DNA from: an uncultured Roseburia sp.
GTDB lineage: Bacteria > Bacillota > Clostridia > Lachnospirales > Lachnospiraceae
Direction: 5' to 3'
DNA: 64,000 nucleotides
NCBI GenBank assembly: GCA_947647505.1
Contig: CANSKO010000014.1
Span: 1-64,000 of the forward strand
Shown here: in pieces, positions 1 to 8,424 of the stretch
Layout: the number at the start of each line of letters is the position of its first letter
How positions within the stretch are numbered: position 1 is the first letter of the stretch
Program-made: the position numbers and the translations under genes
The notes under the pieces: generated by a model
What the model saw: the letters and a program-made list of their open reading frames with translations, nothing else
Database searches by the model: none
Told to the model about the DNA's origin: nothing

Positions 1-91
1 AATGTCTCGTTTTGGATCGTTCAAGGTTATTCCACTGTTCAGTTTTCATTGTTCAGGTGTACCGCCTGTCTTTCTTGCGGTCAGCTTAGAT

Positions 92-120
92 ATAATATCA
101 TGCATTCCAATGTCTGTCAA
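92..120 (-). promoter_or_regulatory. sigma-A promoter reading out of the left edge
   Basis: On the minus strand TTGACA (115-120) and TATTAT (92-97) are separated by 17 bases. The DNA after it, towards position 1, has no ORF and carries GAAAACTGAACA-like text reminiscent of rRNA operon leaders in Firmicutes. I infer that an rRNA operon starts just left of the window. Confidence 0.6.
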
Positions 121-193
121 GAACTTTTTTTACTTTTTTTGACATTTTATAATGGCGACATGAAACGCGATCTGATCTTACCTTCGCTGTAAG

Positions 194-283
194 CGGAGAA
201 GGAGGGATTTGAACCCTCGCGCCGCTATTCACGACCTGCACCCTTTCCAGGGGTGTCCCTTCGGCCAGCTTGGGTACTTCTCC
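194..283 (-). tRNA. tRNA-Ser (anticodon GGA)
   Basis: A 90-base class II tRNA read on the minus strand. The acceptor arm GGAGAAG pairs with CTTCTCC and the discriminator base is G. The anticodon loop is CTGGAAA, giving GGA, which reads UCC/UCU. The T arm carries GGTTCAAATCC. A long variable arm fits serine. No CCA is encoded. It lies 37 bases downstream of a second tRNA-Ser and is probably cotranscribed with it. Confidence 0.95.
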
Positions 284-320
284 GAATAAAACTTTCATTA
301 TGCAATTTATTGTGATAAAA

Positions 321-406
321 CGGAGAAGATGGGATTCGAACCCATGCGCCCTTGCGGACAAACGGTTTTCAAGACCGCCTCGTTATGACCACTTCGATAC
401 TTCTCC
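321..406 (-). tRNA. tRNA-Ser (anticodon TGA)
   Basis: An 86-base class II tRNA on the minus strand with the same acceptor stem sequence as its neighbour (GGAGAAG/CTTCTCC). The anticodon loop CTTGAAA gives TGA, reading UCA and other UCN codons. The T arm is GGTTCGAATCC, the variable arm is long, and CCA is not encoded. The promoter at 446-475 should drive both serine tRNAs. Confidence 0.95.
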
Positions 407-445
407 ATGCTGTTCTGTTTTTCTTCACAAATCAGTGCGGATTTT

Positions 446-475
446 ATTCTAACATCACTGATACAGACTTGTCAA
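446..475 (-). promoter_or_regulatory. promoter of the tRNA-Ser pair
   Basis: TTGACA (470-475) and TAGAAT (446-451) on the minus strand, with an 18-base spacer, about 40 bases upstream of the tRNA-Ser(TGA) 5' end. No other gene on this strand lies between. Confidence 0.7.
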
Positions 476-494
476 TATTTTTTTATGATTTTTC

Positions 495-1187
495 TTACTT
501 ATTTTTCAGAAACGCTTCTGCAACCGCCATATCTTCCGGCGTGGTGAGCTTTATATTGTCATAACTGCCCATAATCAGCCTGACTTTTTGGTTCTGCGCA
601 TATTCCACCGCCATTGCGTCGTCCGTAATCTGCACCGCGCGCTCTGTCTGTATTTTACGATACGCTTCCAGAATCAGAGGATAAGAAAATGTCTGCGGCG
701 TCTGTATCTGCCAGATGCGCTCTCTCGGCAGCGTCCGTTCCGCAAATCCTCTCCCGTCCTCCAGCTTTATCGTATCCTTTGCAGGCACGCCGACTGCGCA
801 CGCCGCATATTGCTCTGCCGCAGCAACGGACGTTTCAATTATATCCTGTGTCAGAAAAGGGCGCGCACCGTCGTGTATCAATACGTATGCGCATCCTTTG
901 GCCGCCAGCAGACCGGCATAAACGGAGTCCTGACGCCTTTCGCCGCCGGCGACGAGCTTTGACACTTTATTCAACCCATATTTTTGCAGAATCGCCTCCC
1001 GGCAATAGTCTGGTTCATTTGTCACCAGAATGATTTCATCCACAAGGCTCTCCTGAAACGCCTGCAGGGCATAAAACAGAACGGGCCTGCCGTTTAACGA
1101 CAGGTACTGCTTCTTGCACGCGCTTCCCATCCGCGTTCCGCTTCCTCCTGCAAGCACAATTGCCGCAATCTTTTGCTTTTGCATCAT
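495..1187 (-). CDS. ispD: 2-C-methyl-D-erythritol 4-phosphate cytidylyltransferase
   Basis: IspD transfers CMP from CTP to methylerythritol phosphate in the non-mevalonate isoprenoid pathway and acts in the cytosol. The 230-residue protein has the usual family length. The N-terminal nucleotide loop [10 protein letters not shown] is followed by a KKQYL segment, the IHDGARPF motif lies near the middle, and ITDDA is in the C-terminal third. The ATG at 1187 overlaps the tsaD stop as ATGA, with GGGAGA just upstream, so it is translationally coupled as the last gene of the tsaE-to-ispD operon. No other MEP pathway gene is nearby. Confidence 0.95.
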   Translation of the reverse strand: MMQKQKIAAIVLAGGSGTRMGSACKKQYLSLNGRPVLFYALQAFQESLVDEIILVTNEPDYCREAILQKYGLNKVSKLVAGGERRQDSVYAGLLAAKGCAYVLIHDGARPFLTQDIIETSVAAAEQYAACAVGVPAKDTIKLEDGRGFAERTLPRERIWQIQTPQTFSYPLILEAYRKIQTERAVQITDDAMAVEYAQNQKVRLIMGSYDNIKLTTPEDMAVAEAFLKNK

Positions 1188-2212
1188 CGTTCTCCCAATT
1201 TTAAGCCCGGAACCGCGTTCAAATCAAGTCCCGAACGCACGCCGGCGCAATACTCATAATAGGCCGCCGCCCCAATCATCGCCGCATTGTCTGTGCATAA
1301 AATGGGAGACGGACAGTAAAACGCCGCGCCCTTTCTGCGGCACGCTTCCTCCATTGCACGTTTCAGCGCGCCGTTTGACGCCACGCCGCCGGCAAGCGCA
1401 AACGTACGAATGCCCGTTTCTTCCATCGCCCTTTCCGCATTTTTTGTCAGCACGTCGATGACCGCCCGCTGAAAGGACGCCGCAATATCTTCCTGTACAA
1501 TTTCGATTCCTTTCATCTTACAGCCGTTCAGGTAATTTAACACGGCTGATTTCATACCGCTGAAGCTGAAATGATATGCGCTGCCGGAAACATGCGCTCT
1601 TGGAAATGCAATCGCCGTTTCATCGCCATTTTGGGCGGCTTTTTCAATTTCGGGTCCGCCGGGATAGCGCAGACCGATCGCGCGCGCCACTTTATCAAAC
1701 GCTTCGCCCGCAGCATCGTCCATTGTTTTCCCCAGAATTTCATATTCGCCGTACGCGCGCACCACAACAAGATGCGTATGTCCGCCGGATACGATCAAAC
1801 ACAAAAACGGCGGTTCCAGCTCTTTATGCTCAATATAATTGGCGCTGATATGCCCTTCGATATGATGCACGCCGATCAGCGGAATCTTTCTGGCATAGCT
1901 GATGGCTTTCGCTTCCGATACGCCGACAAGAAGGGCCCCTACAAGGCCCGGGCCATACGTAACGCCAATCGCGTCAATCTCATCCAGCGTCATGTCCGCC
2001 TGCCGCAGCGCTTCTGCAATCACCTGATTGATCTTCTCCATATGCTTTCTGGAAGCGATTTCCGGCACGACGCCTCCATACAGCGTATGCAGCGCAATCT
2101 GGGAAGCGATCACATTGGAACGCACGTCCCGCCCGTTTACCACGACTGCGGCCGCAGTCTCGTCACAGGACGTCTCAATCGCCAGAATACGCGCCCTCTC
2201 CTGCTTAATCAT
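1184..2212 (-). CDS. tsaD: tRNA N6-threonylcarbamoyladenosine transferase TsaD
   Basis: TsaD transfers the threonylcarbamoyl group from threonylcarbamoyl-AMP to A37 of ANN-decoding tRNAs, working with TsaB and TsaE. I place the start at the ATG at 2212 (342 residues), because AGAAGGAG lies upstream and the product then opens with the family start [12 protein letters not shown]; the open frame runs on upstream without homology. The ASRKH segment and the HHIEGH metal motif are present, as is the ASNGALK-type ATP-binding stretch. It overlaps the preceding DUF6715-like gene by 8 bases. The same operon holds tsaB and tsaE, so the t6A set is nearly complete here; tsaC was not seen. Confidence 0.95.
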   Translation of the reverse strand: MIKQERARILAIETSCDETAAAVVVNGRDVRSNVIASQIALHTLYGGVVPEIASRKHMEKINQVIAEALRQADMTLDEIDAIGVTYGPGLVGALLVGVSEAKAISYARKIPLIGVHHIEGHISANYIEHKELEPPFLCLIVSGGHTHLVVVRAYGEYEILGKTMDDAAGEAFDKVARAIGLRYPGGPEIEKAAQNGDETAIAFPRAHVSGSAYHFSFSGMKSAVLNYLNGCKMKGIEIVQEDIAASFQRAVIDVLTKNAERAMEETGIRTFALAGGVASNGALKRAMEEACRRKGAAFYCPSPILCTDNAAMIGAAAYYEYCAGVRSGLDLNAVPGLKLGER

Positions 2213-2780
2213 CCTCTTCGATTTCTCCTTCTTCCAGTTCAAAGGCCAGAATCTTCCATTTTCCTTCCGCGTCTTTGCGCAGGATATAATTTTGTCTGCT
2301 CTTTGTAAATCCATCGTCGTCGCGCACAAAGTAAGACGCTTTCACGTAGGCGCACTCTGCGCCGTCCAGTTCCGCAAATTCCACCTCGTTGCTGTCGCAT
2401 ACGGAAGCATTATTGATGGTTCTTCCTTTTTCATGATAACTTTCCACTTCTGATTTTACGCGCAGATAATACTGTTCCGCCGGATTGTTGTCCACAAGCT
2501 CCTGATCCATCAGCGCAAGAGCCTGATCTGCAAGCTGTTCCATCTCTTCTTCCGAATACGTTTCGTTATAATAACAGGATAAAATGCGATTATAAAATTT
2601 AATGACTTCACGCGGCGTCGCCGGATATGATTTCCCGGAAAGATCTTTTAAGATCACTTTCTGCACTTCCGTCACTTCTGCCGCTTCTTCTGATTTCTGA
2701 TGCAGCATATAATAGTAAGCTCCCACAACTGCACTGATGCAGATCACTCCAATGATTACAACGGTTATTCCTTTTTTCAT
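2205..2780 (-). CDS. small membrane-anchored protein, DUF6715-like
   Basis: A 191-residue protein of unknown function. Residues 5-27 form one hydrophobic segment after a short basic start (MKKG), fitting a signal anchor with the remainder outside the cell. The rest is acidic and predicted to be mixed alpha/beta; the C-terminus is a run of Glu and Asp. The pattern of tyrosine-rich helices followed by a beta-strand tail ending in WKILAFE recalls the Lachnospiraceae family I know as DUF6715, which is recalled and not tested. It sits inside the t6A operon between rnz and tsaD, 3 bases after one and overlapping the other, which probably reflects a shared promoter more than a shared role. Confidence 0.6.
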   Translation of the reverse strand: MKKGITVVIIGVICISAVVGAYYYMLHQKSEEAAEVTEVQKVILKDLSGKSYPATPREVIKFYNRILSCYYNETYSEEEMEQLADQALALMDQELVDNNPAEQYYLRVKSEVESYHEKGRTINNASVCDSNEVEFAELDGAECAYVKASYFVRDDDGFTKSRQNYILRKDAEGKWKILAFELEEGEIEEDD

Positions 2781-2783
2781 CGG

Positions 2784-3695
2784 CTATTCCTCCTTAAAAT
2801 CCAGCTCCGCCGTTCTTCCGTCATACCCAAGACTTGCCGCGGCAAAAATCGATCGAACGCGCGGCAGATAGGACTCAGCGCGCACAAGCGACGGACTGAA
2901 ATGCGTCAGCCAAAGCTCCTGTACCGACGCTCTTCCGGCAATTTCCGCCGCTTCATAAAACGTCATGTGTTTATATTGTCTGGCTTTCGCAAGCTTTTCT
3001 TCTTCGGCGTACATGCCTTCACAGATCAGAAGATCTGATTTTTCCGCCGCACGCACGATCCCCTCCGTCGGCCTCGTATCCGTACAGTAAGTGACTTTGA
3101 TTCCCTGTCGGGGCGGCCCAAGCACCATATCCGGCGTATAAAAAACGCCGTCTTCCCGAATCACCTGCCCATGCTGCAAACGGTTCCAGAAACGCTGCGG
3201 TATCCCATGCTTTTGGGCTTCTTCGACATGAAACTTTCCGATCCGCGGTATCTGTATGCTGTATCCATAACAGGGCACATTATGATTGACGCGAAATGCA
3301 TGAATCTGATATCCGTTCTGATTTATTTCTTCCGTCGCCTCGTTCAGCTCTATATAACGGATTTCAAACGGAAGCTCCGGCGCAATCATGCGCAGCGCCC
3401 CCACAACCCGCTCCAGCCCTTTGGGACCGATCAGCGTCAGCGGCTCCGTACGCTCCGCATTGCCCATCGTAAGAAGCATCCCGGGCAGTCCACTGATATG
3501 ATCCGCATGATAATGCGTAAAGCATATAACGTCAATCGGCTTAAAGCTCCAGCCTTTTTCCCGGACTGCAATCTGCGTTCCTTCTCCACAGTCAATCAAC
3601 AGGCTGCTGCCGTTATACCGCGCCATCAGCGCCGTCAGCCAGCGATGCGGCAGCGGCATCATTCCTCCGGTTCCAAGCAAACATATATCTAACAT
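2784..3695 (-). CDS. rnz: ribonuclease Z
   Basis: A zinc-dependent endonuclease that trims the 3' ends of tRNA precursors lacking an encoded CCA, matching the CCA-less tRNAs in this window. The 303-residue product begins at the ATG at 3695 after GCAGGAGA; an in-frame upstream start at 3728 lacks a ribosome site. The metallo-beta-lactamase signature HYHADH is at residues 61-66 after the LIDCGEGTQ strand. CTDTRP and LTHFS near the C-terminus supply the remaining metal ligands. The length fits bacterial RNase Z. It lies 13 bases after rimI in the operon. Confidence 0.93.
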   Translation of the reverse strand: MLDICLLGTGGMMPLPHRWLTALMARYNGSSLLIDCGEGTQIAVREKGWSFKPIDVICFTHYHADHISGLPGMLLTMGNAERTEPLTLIGPKGLERVVGALRMIAPELPFEIRYIELNEATEEINQNGYQIHAFRVNHNVPCYGYSIQIPRIGKFHVEEAQKHGIPQRFWNRLQHGQVIREDGVFYTPDMVLGPPRQGIKVTYCTDTRPTEGIVRAAEKSDLLICEGMYAEEEKLAKARQYKHMTFYEAAEIAGRASVQELWLTHFSPSLVRAESYLPRVRSIFAAASLGYDGRTAELDFKEE

Positions 3696-3708
3696 AATCT
3701 CTCCTGCA

Positions 3709-4158
3709 TTATTCTGTCCCTGCGTCAATCCGATTCATCACATAGGCGTCTTCCTGACTTTCGGCGTAAAAATTTTTACGAATTCCCTGAATGGAAAAGC
3801 CATGCTTTTGATAGAGACGGATGGCGGCCACATTGGATACGCGCACTTCCAGAAAAAAACGATGCACGCCGCTTCTTTCCCCTTCCACAAGCAGGGCTGT
3901 GAGCATCCGATCTGCCACGCCCCTTCCCTGAAACGCCGGCGAAACGGCGACATTTAAAATTTCACCTTCATCCGCCGCCAGAAAAAGCCCGCAGTATCCA
4001 AGAATTTCTTCTCCTTCCTGCGCAACCAGAAAGCATGCGTTTTCCATTGGAAGCGCTTCCGCAAATCCCTGTTTACTCCAGGGAGCTGCAAATACGGCCG
4101 CTGCAATCGACGCAACGGATTCCAGATCGTCCGCTTTCATTTTTCTAATCTGCGGCAT
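3709..4158 (-). CDS. rimI: ribosomal protein N-acetyltransferase RimI
   Basis: A GNAT-family enzyme expected to acetylate the N-terminus of ribosomal protein S18 or another protein from acetyl-CoA. The 149-residue form from the ATG at 4158 fits the family; longer in-frame starts reach into tsaB. The acetyl-CoA loop QGRGVA follows the NVAVSP strand, and the typical end motif ATIRLYxKxGF is present as AAIRLYQKHGF. It overlaps the tsaB end by 14 bases. The order tsaE-tsaB-rimI is a common Firmicutes arrangement and supports the assignment. Confidence 0.9.
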   Translation of the reverse strand: MPQIRKMKADDLESVASIAAAVFAAPWSKQGFAEALPMENACFLVAQEGEEILGYCGLFLAADEGEILNVAVSPAFQGRGVADRMLTALLVEGERSGVHRFFLEVRVSNVAAIRLYQKHGFSIQGIRKNFYAESQEDAYVMNRIDAGTE

Positions 4159-4855
4159 GTTCCCGCTCCATCCTCTCCCGCTCCGCCTGAGAAAGCCGTA
4201 AATATTCCGGCACATGCACGGCGGCATCGACCGCCTTTCCTTCTGCAAAATATTGCTCCGCCAGAGCCGCTACCGCCCCGGCTCTCTGCCGGTTCACATG
4301 CGGCGGCGCGAAGGTGCAGGGCACGCCGATCCTCTCTTTGATTGCTTCCTCAAATACAGGCACGCCATCTCCAAGAAATACGACGTCTTCTCCTATATTA
4401 TTTATTTCGGCAATTATGACGCCAATATCAACCGCGCATTGTGCCTTTATCGTCTCCATCTGATTGCCGTGGAAACGATACAGCCCTGTGTACGCCTGAT
4501 TCCGCCTCGCATCCATAAGCGGGCAGACAATGCTTCTGTGCCCGCACAGGTTATACGCCAGCGCGTCTACCGTAGGAATATGCAAAATTGGCGCATCCAG
4601 CGCAAGCCCAAGTCCTTTTGCCGTTGCGGACCCGATACGCAGGCCGGTAAAAGAGCCCGGCCCTCCGGCCACGGCGATCGCATCCAGCGTATGCAAATCC
4701 AGCTCCATCATCTCTGCAAGCGCATGCAGCATCGGAAGCAGCGTCTGGGAATGCGTCTTTTTGTAATTCATGGTAAATTCTCCGATCAGATCTCTGTCGC
4801 AGACGACGGCGACGCTTGCCACCAGACCGGAGCTGTCGATTGCCAGTATTTTCAT
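4145..4855 (-). CDS. tsaB: tRNA threonylcarbamoyladenosine synthesis protein TsaB
   Basis: TsaB is the non-catalytic partner of TsaD in t6A formation. The 236-residue product starts at the ATG at 4855, overlapping the tsaE stop as ATGA, and opens with the ASKHA-fold strand MKILAIDSSG. The highly conserved loop GPGSFTGLRIG is present near residue 70. The C-terminal half is variable, as usual in this family. An upstream extension in the same frame lacks homology and overlaps tsaE. Coupling to tsaE and the presence of tsaD in the same operon fit the known TsaBDE complex. Confidence 0.94.
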   Translation of the reverse strand: MKILAIDSSGLVASVAVVCDRDLIGEFTMNYKKTHSQTLLPMLHALAEMMELDLHTLDAIAVAGGPGSFTGLRIGSATAKGLGLALDAPILHIPTVDALAYNLCGHRSIVCPLMDARRNQAYTGLYRFHGNQMETIKAQCAVDIGVIIAEINNIGEDVVFLGDGVPVFEEAIKERIGVPCTFAPPHVNRQRAGAVAALAEQYFAEGKAVDAAVHVPEYLRLSQAERERMEREHAAD

Positions 4856-5289
4856 GGTGATACCTCTGCTATTATAATTTTCCGGTACGCAACCCCCTGC
4901 CCGGGATCTTTTTCGATGGAAATCCGCCTGCATCCATCCGGAAGCAGCTCCGCAATCCGCTCGCCCCATTCCACCAGCGTCAGACCTTCGCCATAGAAAC
5001 AGTCTTCGTAACCGATTTCTTCCATTTCTTCCGCTTCGGCAATCCGGTATACGTCAAAATGATACAGCGGAAGTCTGCCGCTTTCATATATCTGTAAAAT
5101 CGTAAACGTGGGGCTGTTTACAATTTCTGTGATGCCAAGCCCCTCGGCGATTCCTTTTGTAAAAACGGTCTTTCCAACGCCAAGATCACCGGTAATCGCA
5201 AAAACGTCGCCCGGCTGCGCCGCTTCTCCAAACCGCCTGCCAAGCTCCGCCGTCTCTTCCGGCGAAAACGTCTCATATATCTTCTGCAT
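4852..5289 (-). CDS. tsaE: tRNA threonylcarbamoyladenosine synthesis ATPase TsaE
   Basis: TsaE is the small P-loop ATPase that cycles the TsaBD complex. The 145-residue product has the usual size and contains the Walker A loop GDLGVGKT near residue 35, then the family motif SPTFTIL and the HFDVYR segment ending in the conserved aspartate/tyrosine/arginine cluster. The later VEWGERI motif is also intact. It is followed directly by tsaB (ATGA overlap) and preceded by a YcxB-like gene 12 bases upstream, so it may share that gene's promoter. Confidence 0.94.
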   Translation of the reverse strand: MQKIYETFSPEETAELGRRFGEAAQPGDVFAITGDLGVGKTVFTKGIAEGLGITEIVNSPTFTILQIYESGRLPLYHFDVYRIAEAEEMEEIGYEDCFYGEGLTLVEWGERIAELLPDGCRRISIEKDPGQGVAYRKIIIAEVSP

Positions 5290-5301
5290 GGCGCCTTCCT
5301 C

Positions 5302-5802
5302 CTATTTCATAGAAACTCTGTATTTCGGAAGATGATCCGACGCAAGCTGCCGCATGCAGTCGTAATCCTCACCTGTCAGCTGCCGTCTGGGAATAATATA
5401 AGCATTTACCCGGCTGCTGTATATCAGAACATGCTTTGACGCAGACCGGATTTTATATACCATTTCCCACGGCAAATCTGCCGTTTCTTCCTTCTGGGAA
5501 GCATGAATGCCCTCCGCATCAATGACATAGTGCAGCGTATTTCGCAAAGCTTCTGACGAAAGCATCTGCTTTTTGGCGCGCAGATATAAATGAACCGGCA
5601 GATAAAACAGAAACAAAATCCCGAATGCGGCATAAAGAAGCGTATCTGTAATTTCTGCGGAGCCAGATGTTTTCACCGCCACAAACAGGCAGACGGCTGC
5701 AAGCATCAGAGAAATGATGCCCTGACTGCCTCTGTATGCGTGCTGCATGCTGAAACGATACAGGTCTTTTTGCTGTAACGTGATATCAAATTCCGTTTTC
5801 AT
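5302..5802 (-). CDS. YcxB-like membrane protein
   Basis: A 166-residue protein with two adjacent hydrophobic helices around residues 30-75, a basic loop, then a soluble C-terminal domain with the pattern YVIDAEGIH...DLPWEMVYKI and IIPRRQL, which is typical of YcxB-family domains of unknown role. The ATG at 5802 is chosen because the products of longer frames add unconserved residues. It lies 12 bases upstream of tsaE and is probably the first gene of that operon. No enzymatic motif is visible. Confidence 0.65.
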   Translation of the reverse strand: MKTEFDITLQQKDLYRFSMQHAYRGSQGIISLMLAAVCLFVAVKTSGSAEITDTLLYAAFGILFLFYLPVHLYLRAKKQMLSSEALRNTLHYVIDAEGIHASQKEETADLPWEMVYKIRSASKHVLIYSSRVNAYIIPRRQLTGEDYDCMRQLASDHLPKYRVSMK

Positions 5803-5944
5803 GATAGTCCCCCATCCCGTCTGATTTGAAAAGTATACCATTATTCCAATCTTTTCTCAAGCTGATAAAAAATGATCTGTCGCAATGTCACAAAACATCT
5901 GTTTTGATACATTGAGATATAAACCGCTTTTTCACGCTTCTTTT

Positions 5945-6024
5945 TGTGGATAATGTGGATAACCAGGTGTATAACTCCATTTTTTTCGATTTTTCTTTCG
6001 TTCAAACGTGGATAACTTTCCACA
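5945..6024. promoter_or_regulatory. cluster of DnaA boxes
   Basis: The gap 5803-6117 has no convincing gene. It holds two directly adjacent perfect TGTGGATAA sites (5945-5953 and 5954-5962), a related CGTGGATAA (6007-6015), a weaker AGGTGTATAA site near 5965-5974 and an inverted TTTCCACA at 6017-6024. These match the DnaA box TTATCCACA read in reverse. The surrounding DNA is AT-rich. A 7-bp inverted repeat CAAAACA/TGTTTTG lies nearby at about 5891-5906. No dnaA, dnaN or rnpA gene is in the window, so the replication origin itself is not shown. Confidence 0.6.
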
Positions 6025-6117
6025 TTCTTCAACAAAATTGTAACCTGTTTTTTACAGATTTTTATCATTTGTGCATTTTGCCTGATTTTTTTCCATGCCC
6101 TTTTCGGAGCAAACGAT

Positions 6118-6156
6118 AAAAAAGACTGCGCACAACAATTCTGTGCGGCAGTCTTT
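6118..6156 (-). terminator. rho-independent terminator after the NlpC/P60 gene
   Basis: On the minus strand AAAGACTGC and GCAGTCTTT form a hairpin stem, extended by CGCACA/TGTGCG, followed by a run of Ts. It begins 17 bases after the stop codon of the hydrolase gene. Confidence 0.85.
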
Positions 6157-6173
6157 CCTTCAAAGTCCCGTAT

Positions 6174-7349
6174 TTAGAAGATTCTTCGAATTGCTATAAT
6201 CGGTTTGTAATTGGCTGGCGACGTATACTTGATGCCGCTTTCCGGCGTGCTTGCATGCACGATCGTGTTATTGCCAACATAGATGGCAACATGTCCGCTG
6301 TAACAGATAATATCGCCCGGCTGCATGTCCGACACGCCATATCCAACGCCGCACATTGCGGAAGAGGAATGCGGCAGACCTATGCCAAACGCTGCATAAA
6401 CCGCCATTACGAACCCGGAGCAGTCCGCCCCGTTCGTCAGGCTTGTCCCGCCATACACATAGGGATTTCCGACAAACTGGCTCGCATAGCTGGCAACTGC
6501 GCTTCCCGTGGAACTTCCCGGCGAGGATACTTTTCCGGAAGACGAAGCCCCGGAAGACTTGCCTTTGCTTTTTGATGCGGCCGCCCGTTCCGCCGCTTCC
6601 GCCGCCGCTTTTCGCTCGGCTTCTTCTTTTGCAAGGCGCGCTTCCTCTTCTTCTTTGGATTCCGCCGTTACAAATTCAATCGATTTTTTCACATAATCAT
6701 TCGATACGTACCCTTCGCCTTCTTCGATGGATACTTTCGTCCATCCATTCACGGATTCATCCGTTACCGTCAGCTCTTCCTGATCCGGAACCATGCCAAG
6801 CACGTCGGATTCTGTCGTCGGATCGGTGCGGACAAACAGCGTCTCCGTCTCAACGGTCGCTACGCGCCGGCTCACTTTTCTGGCCAGCTCTTCATTATCC
6901 CGCACAACAAACTCACTCTTTACATATCCCGTTACATTTCCCGAAGTAATTTTATACCAGTCGCCTTCCGTCGCTTCCACCGTCGCAGCCGAATTATTAT
7001 ACAGCTTTCCTACGACGTTGCCCTCTTCTCCTGCGGCGTCCCTGACATTGACGTAATTGTCCACCTGCGCAATTGCGATATCCGCATATTCGGACTCAGG
7101 CTCTCCGGCGGCCTGTACCGCTGCCGTTGAAACGCAATCCGCCAGATTCTGAGAAATTCCCGCGGACGCAATCGAAAACGTGTTTTTGATTTCTTTCTCC
7201 AACGCGATCGACATCATCGCGGGCGCGCCCGCAATCGGCATGTCCGAAAGCGGCATATCCGCAAAAGCAGCCGATGGCGCATTGCAAAGCGTCATTGCGG
7301 CTGCCAGACAACCTGCTGTTATACGAAGAACTCTGCGATTCTTATTCAT
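6174..7349 (-). CDS. secreted SH3b-NlpC/P60 peptidoglycan endopeptidase
   Basis: A 391-residue exported cell-wall hydrolase predicted to cut D-Glu to diamino acid bonds in stem peptides. A signal peptide covers about residues 1-31 (basic start, hydrophobic core, AFA site). Two bacterial SH3 domains follow (YVNVRDAAG and LFVRTDPTT strands), then a Glu/Lys/Ala-rich likely coiled coil and a Ser/Gly linker. The C-terminal NlpC/P60 domain has the catalytic cysteine in NGADCSGF, the histidine in GHVAIYVG and a third polar site in IVHAS. The ATG at 7349 is 10 bases after GGAGG; a TTG at 7358 lies too close to that site. A near-consensus promoter sits upstream and a terminator follows, so it is monocistronic. 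Confidence 0.9.
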   Translation of the reverse strand: MNKNRRVLRITAGCLAAAMTLCNAPSAAFADMPLSDMPIAGAPAMMSIALEKEIKNTFSIASAGISQNLADCVSTAAVQAAGEPESEYADIAIAQVDNYVNVRDAAGEEGNVVGKLYNNSAATVEATEGDWYKITSGNVTGYVKSEFVVRDNEELARKVSRRVATVETETLFVRTDPTTESDVLGMVPDQEELTVTDESVNGWTKVSIEEGEGYVSNDYVKKSIEFVTAESKEEEEARLAKEEAERKAAAEAAERAAASKSKGKSSGASSSGKVSSPGSSTGSAVASYASQFVGNPYVYGGTSLTNGADCSGFVMAVYAAFGIGLPHSSSAMCGVGYGVSDMQPGDIICYSGHVAIYVGNNTIVHASTPESGIKYTSPANYKPIIAIRRIF

Positions 7350-7419
7350 AAAATACAATCCTCCAAAATACGATGCCCTGTCCCATTTGTTACAAAAATA
7401 TTACATGTATTTCGTGGAT

Positions 7420-7448
7420 ATTATATCAAATAGCGTTTTTTACGTCAA
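7420..7448 (-). promoter_or_regulatory. promoter of the NlpC/P60 gene
   Basis: TTGACG (7443-7448) and a perfect TATAAT (7420-7425) on the minus strand, 17 bases apart, giving a leader of about 65 bases. Confidence 0.8.
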
Positions 7449-7512
7449 CCCTGACTTTCTACAATTTTTGCTGTATTTTTATGCTGCCGCAAAGGCGCTT
7501 TGCATGCCGCAA

Positions 7513-8424
7513 TCAGGAATGGGCCTGCGTCATCACGATATCCGCCACCGCATTTGCGCCGTCCGCAGCGGCCGTTACGATCTGCCGCAGCGCTTTTGTC
7601 CGGACGTCGCCCGCCGCATAGACGCCCGTAACATTTGTCCTGCAGTTTTCTCCTGCAATCACATAGCCGCCCGCATCCAGCTCCACCTGGCCTTTCATCA
7701 GCTCCGTATGCGGCGTCATGCCAACAGCGATAAAAACGCCGTCCACGTAAAGGCTCTCCTTTTCCCCCGTCTTAAGATGCAAAAGATCGACTGCCTGCAC
7801 GCGGTCGCCTCCCCTGATCTCTTCCACTGCCGTCTCCATCCGAAGGACGATATTCCCCGCCGCTTCCACCCGGTTCTGCAATGTCTTCGCGCCGCGGAAC
7901 GCGTCCCTTCTGTGTATCAGATACACGCGCTCACAGCCTCTTGCCAGAAAAAGCGCATCCTCCAGCGCCGTATCGCCGCCGCCGACAACCGCAACCGTTT
8001 TGCCGCGGAAGAACGCGCCGTCACACGTTGCGCAATAAGAAACGCCGGCTCCTGCAAGCGCTTCCTCTCCCGGAACCAAAAGCTTTCTGTGCCCGGCTCC
8101 CGCCGCATAAATCAGCGCTTTGGCCTCATACTCCTGCGCGTCTGTAATGACCCGCTTCACCTCTCCCTGACATTCGATGCGCACAACGTCTGCCGTCACC
8201 TGCGCGATGCCGGCGGATTTTACATGCTCTGAAAGCTTTTGTCCAAGCTCAAATCCGCCGACTCCCGGCAGTCCCGGATAATTGTCCACATCCGCCGTAT
8301 TTAAAATTTGCCCGCCGCCCATCGGCTGCTTTTCAATCAAAAGCGTCTTTAAGCAGGCTCTGGCCGCATAAATTGCCGCCGCCATTCCAGCCGGCCCGCT
8401 TCCAATAATCATTACATCATACAT
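7513..8424 (-). CDS. trxB: thioredoxin reductase-like flavoprotein
   Basis: A 303-residue FAD/NAD(P)H oxidoreductase expected to reduce thioredoxin or a similar disulfide partner. The FAD loop IGSGPAGMAAAIYAARA is at the start, the redox pair CATC at residues 131-134, the NAD(P) loop VVGGGDTALEDA just after it, and the second FAD motif GVYAAGDVR near the end, all in standard TrxB order and length. It overlaps cvfB by 8 bases and ends the thioesterase-cvfB operon. No thioredoxin gene is adjacent, so the natural partner is not given by context. Confidence 0.88.
   Translation of the reverse strand: MYDVMIIGSGPAGMAAAIYAARACLKTLLIEKQPMGGGQILNTADVDNYPGLPGVGGFELGQKLSEHVKSAGIAQVTADVVRIECQGEVKRVITDAQEYEAKALIYAAGAGHRKLLVPGEEALAGAGVSYCATCDGAFFRGKTVAVVGGGDTALEDALFLARGCERVYLIHRRDAFRGAKTLQNRVEAAGNIVLRMETAVEEIRGGDRVQAVDLLHLKTGEKESLYVDGVFIAVGMTPHTELMKGQVELDAGGYVIAGENCRTNVTGVYAAGDVRTKALRQIVTAAADGANAVADIVMTQAHS

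Noticed and set aside
1571-2308. Long plus-strand frame opposite tsaD
   Set aside because: Shadow of a conserved gene; its translation has no protein-like features. The same applies to many long frames opposite ispD, trxB, hflX and the 42-48 kb genes.
5885-5912. CAAAACA/TGTTTTG inverted repeat as a terminator
   Set aside because: No T run follows on either strand; it may be an operator but there is no further support.
5841-6068. 75-codon open frame on the minus strand
   Set aside because: It has no ribosome site or protein-like composition and overlaps the DnaA-box cluster, so I treat it as chance.
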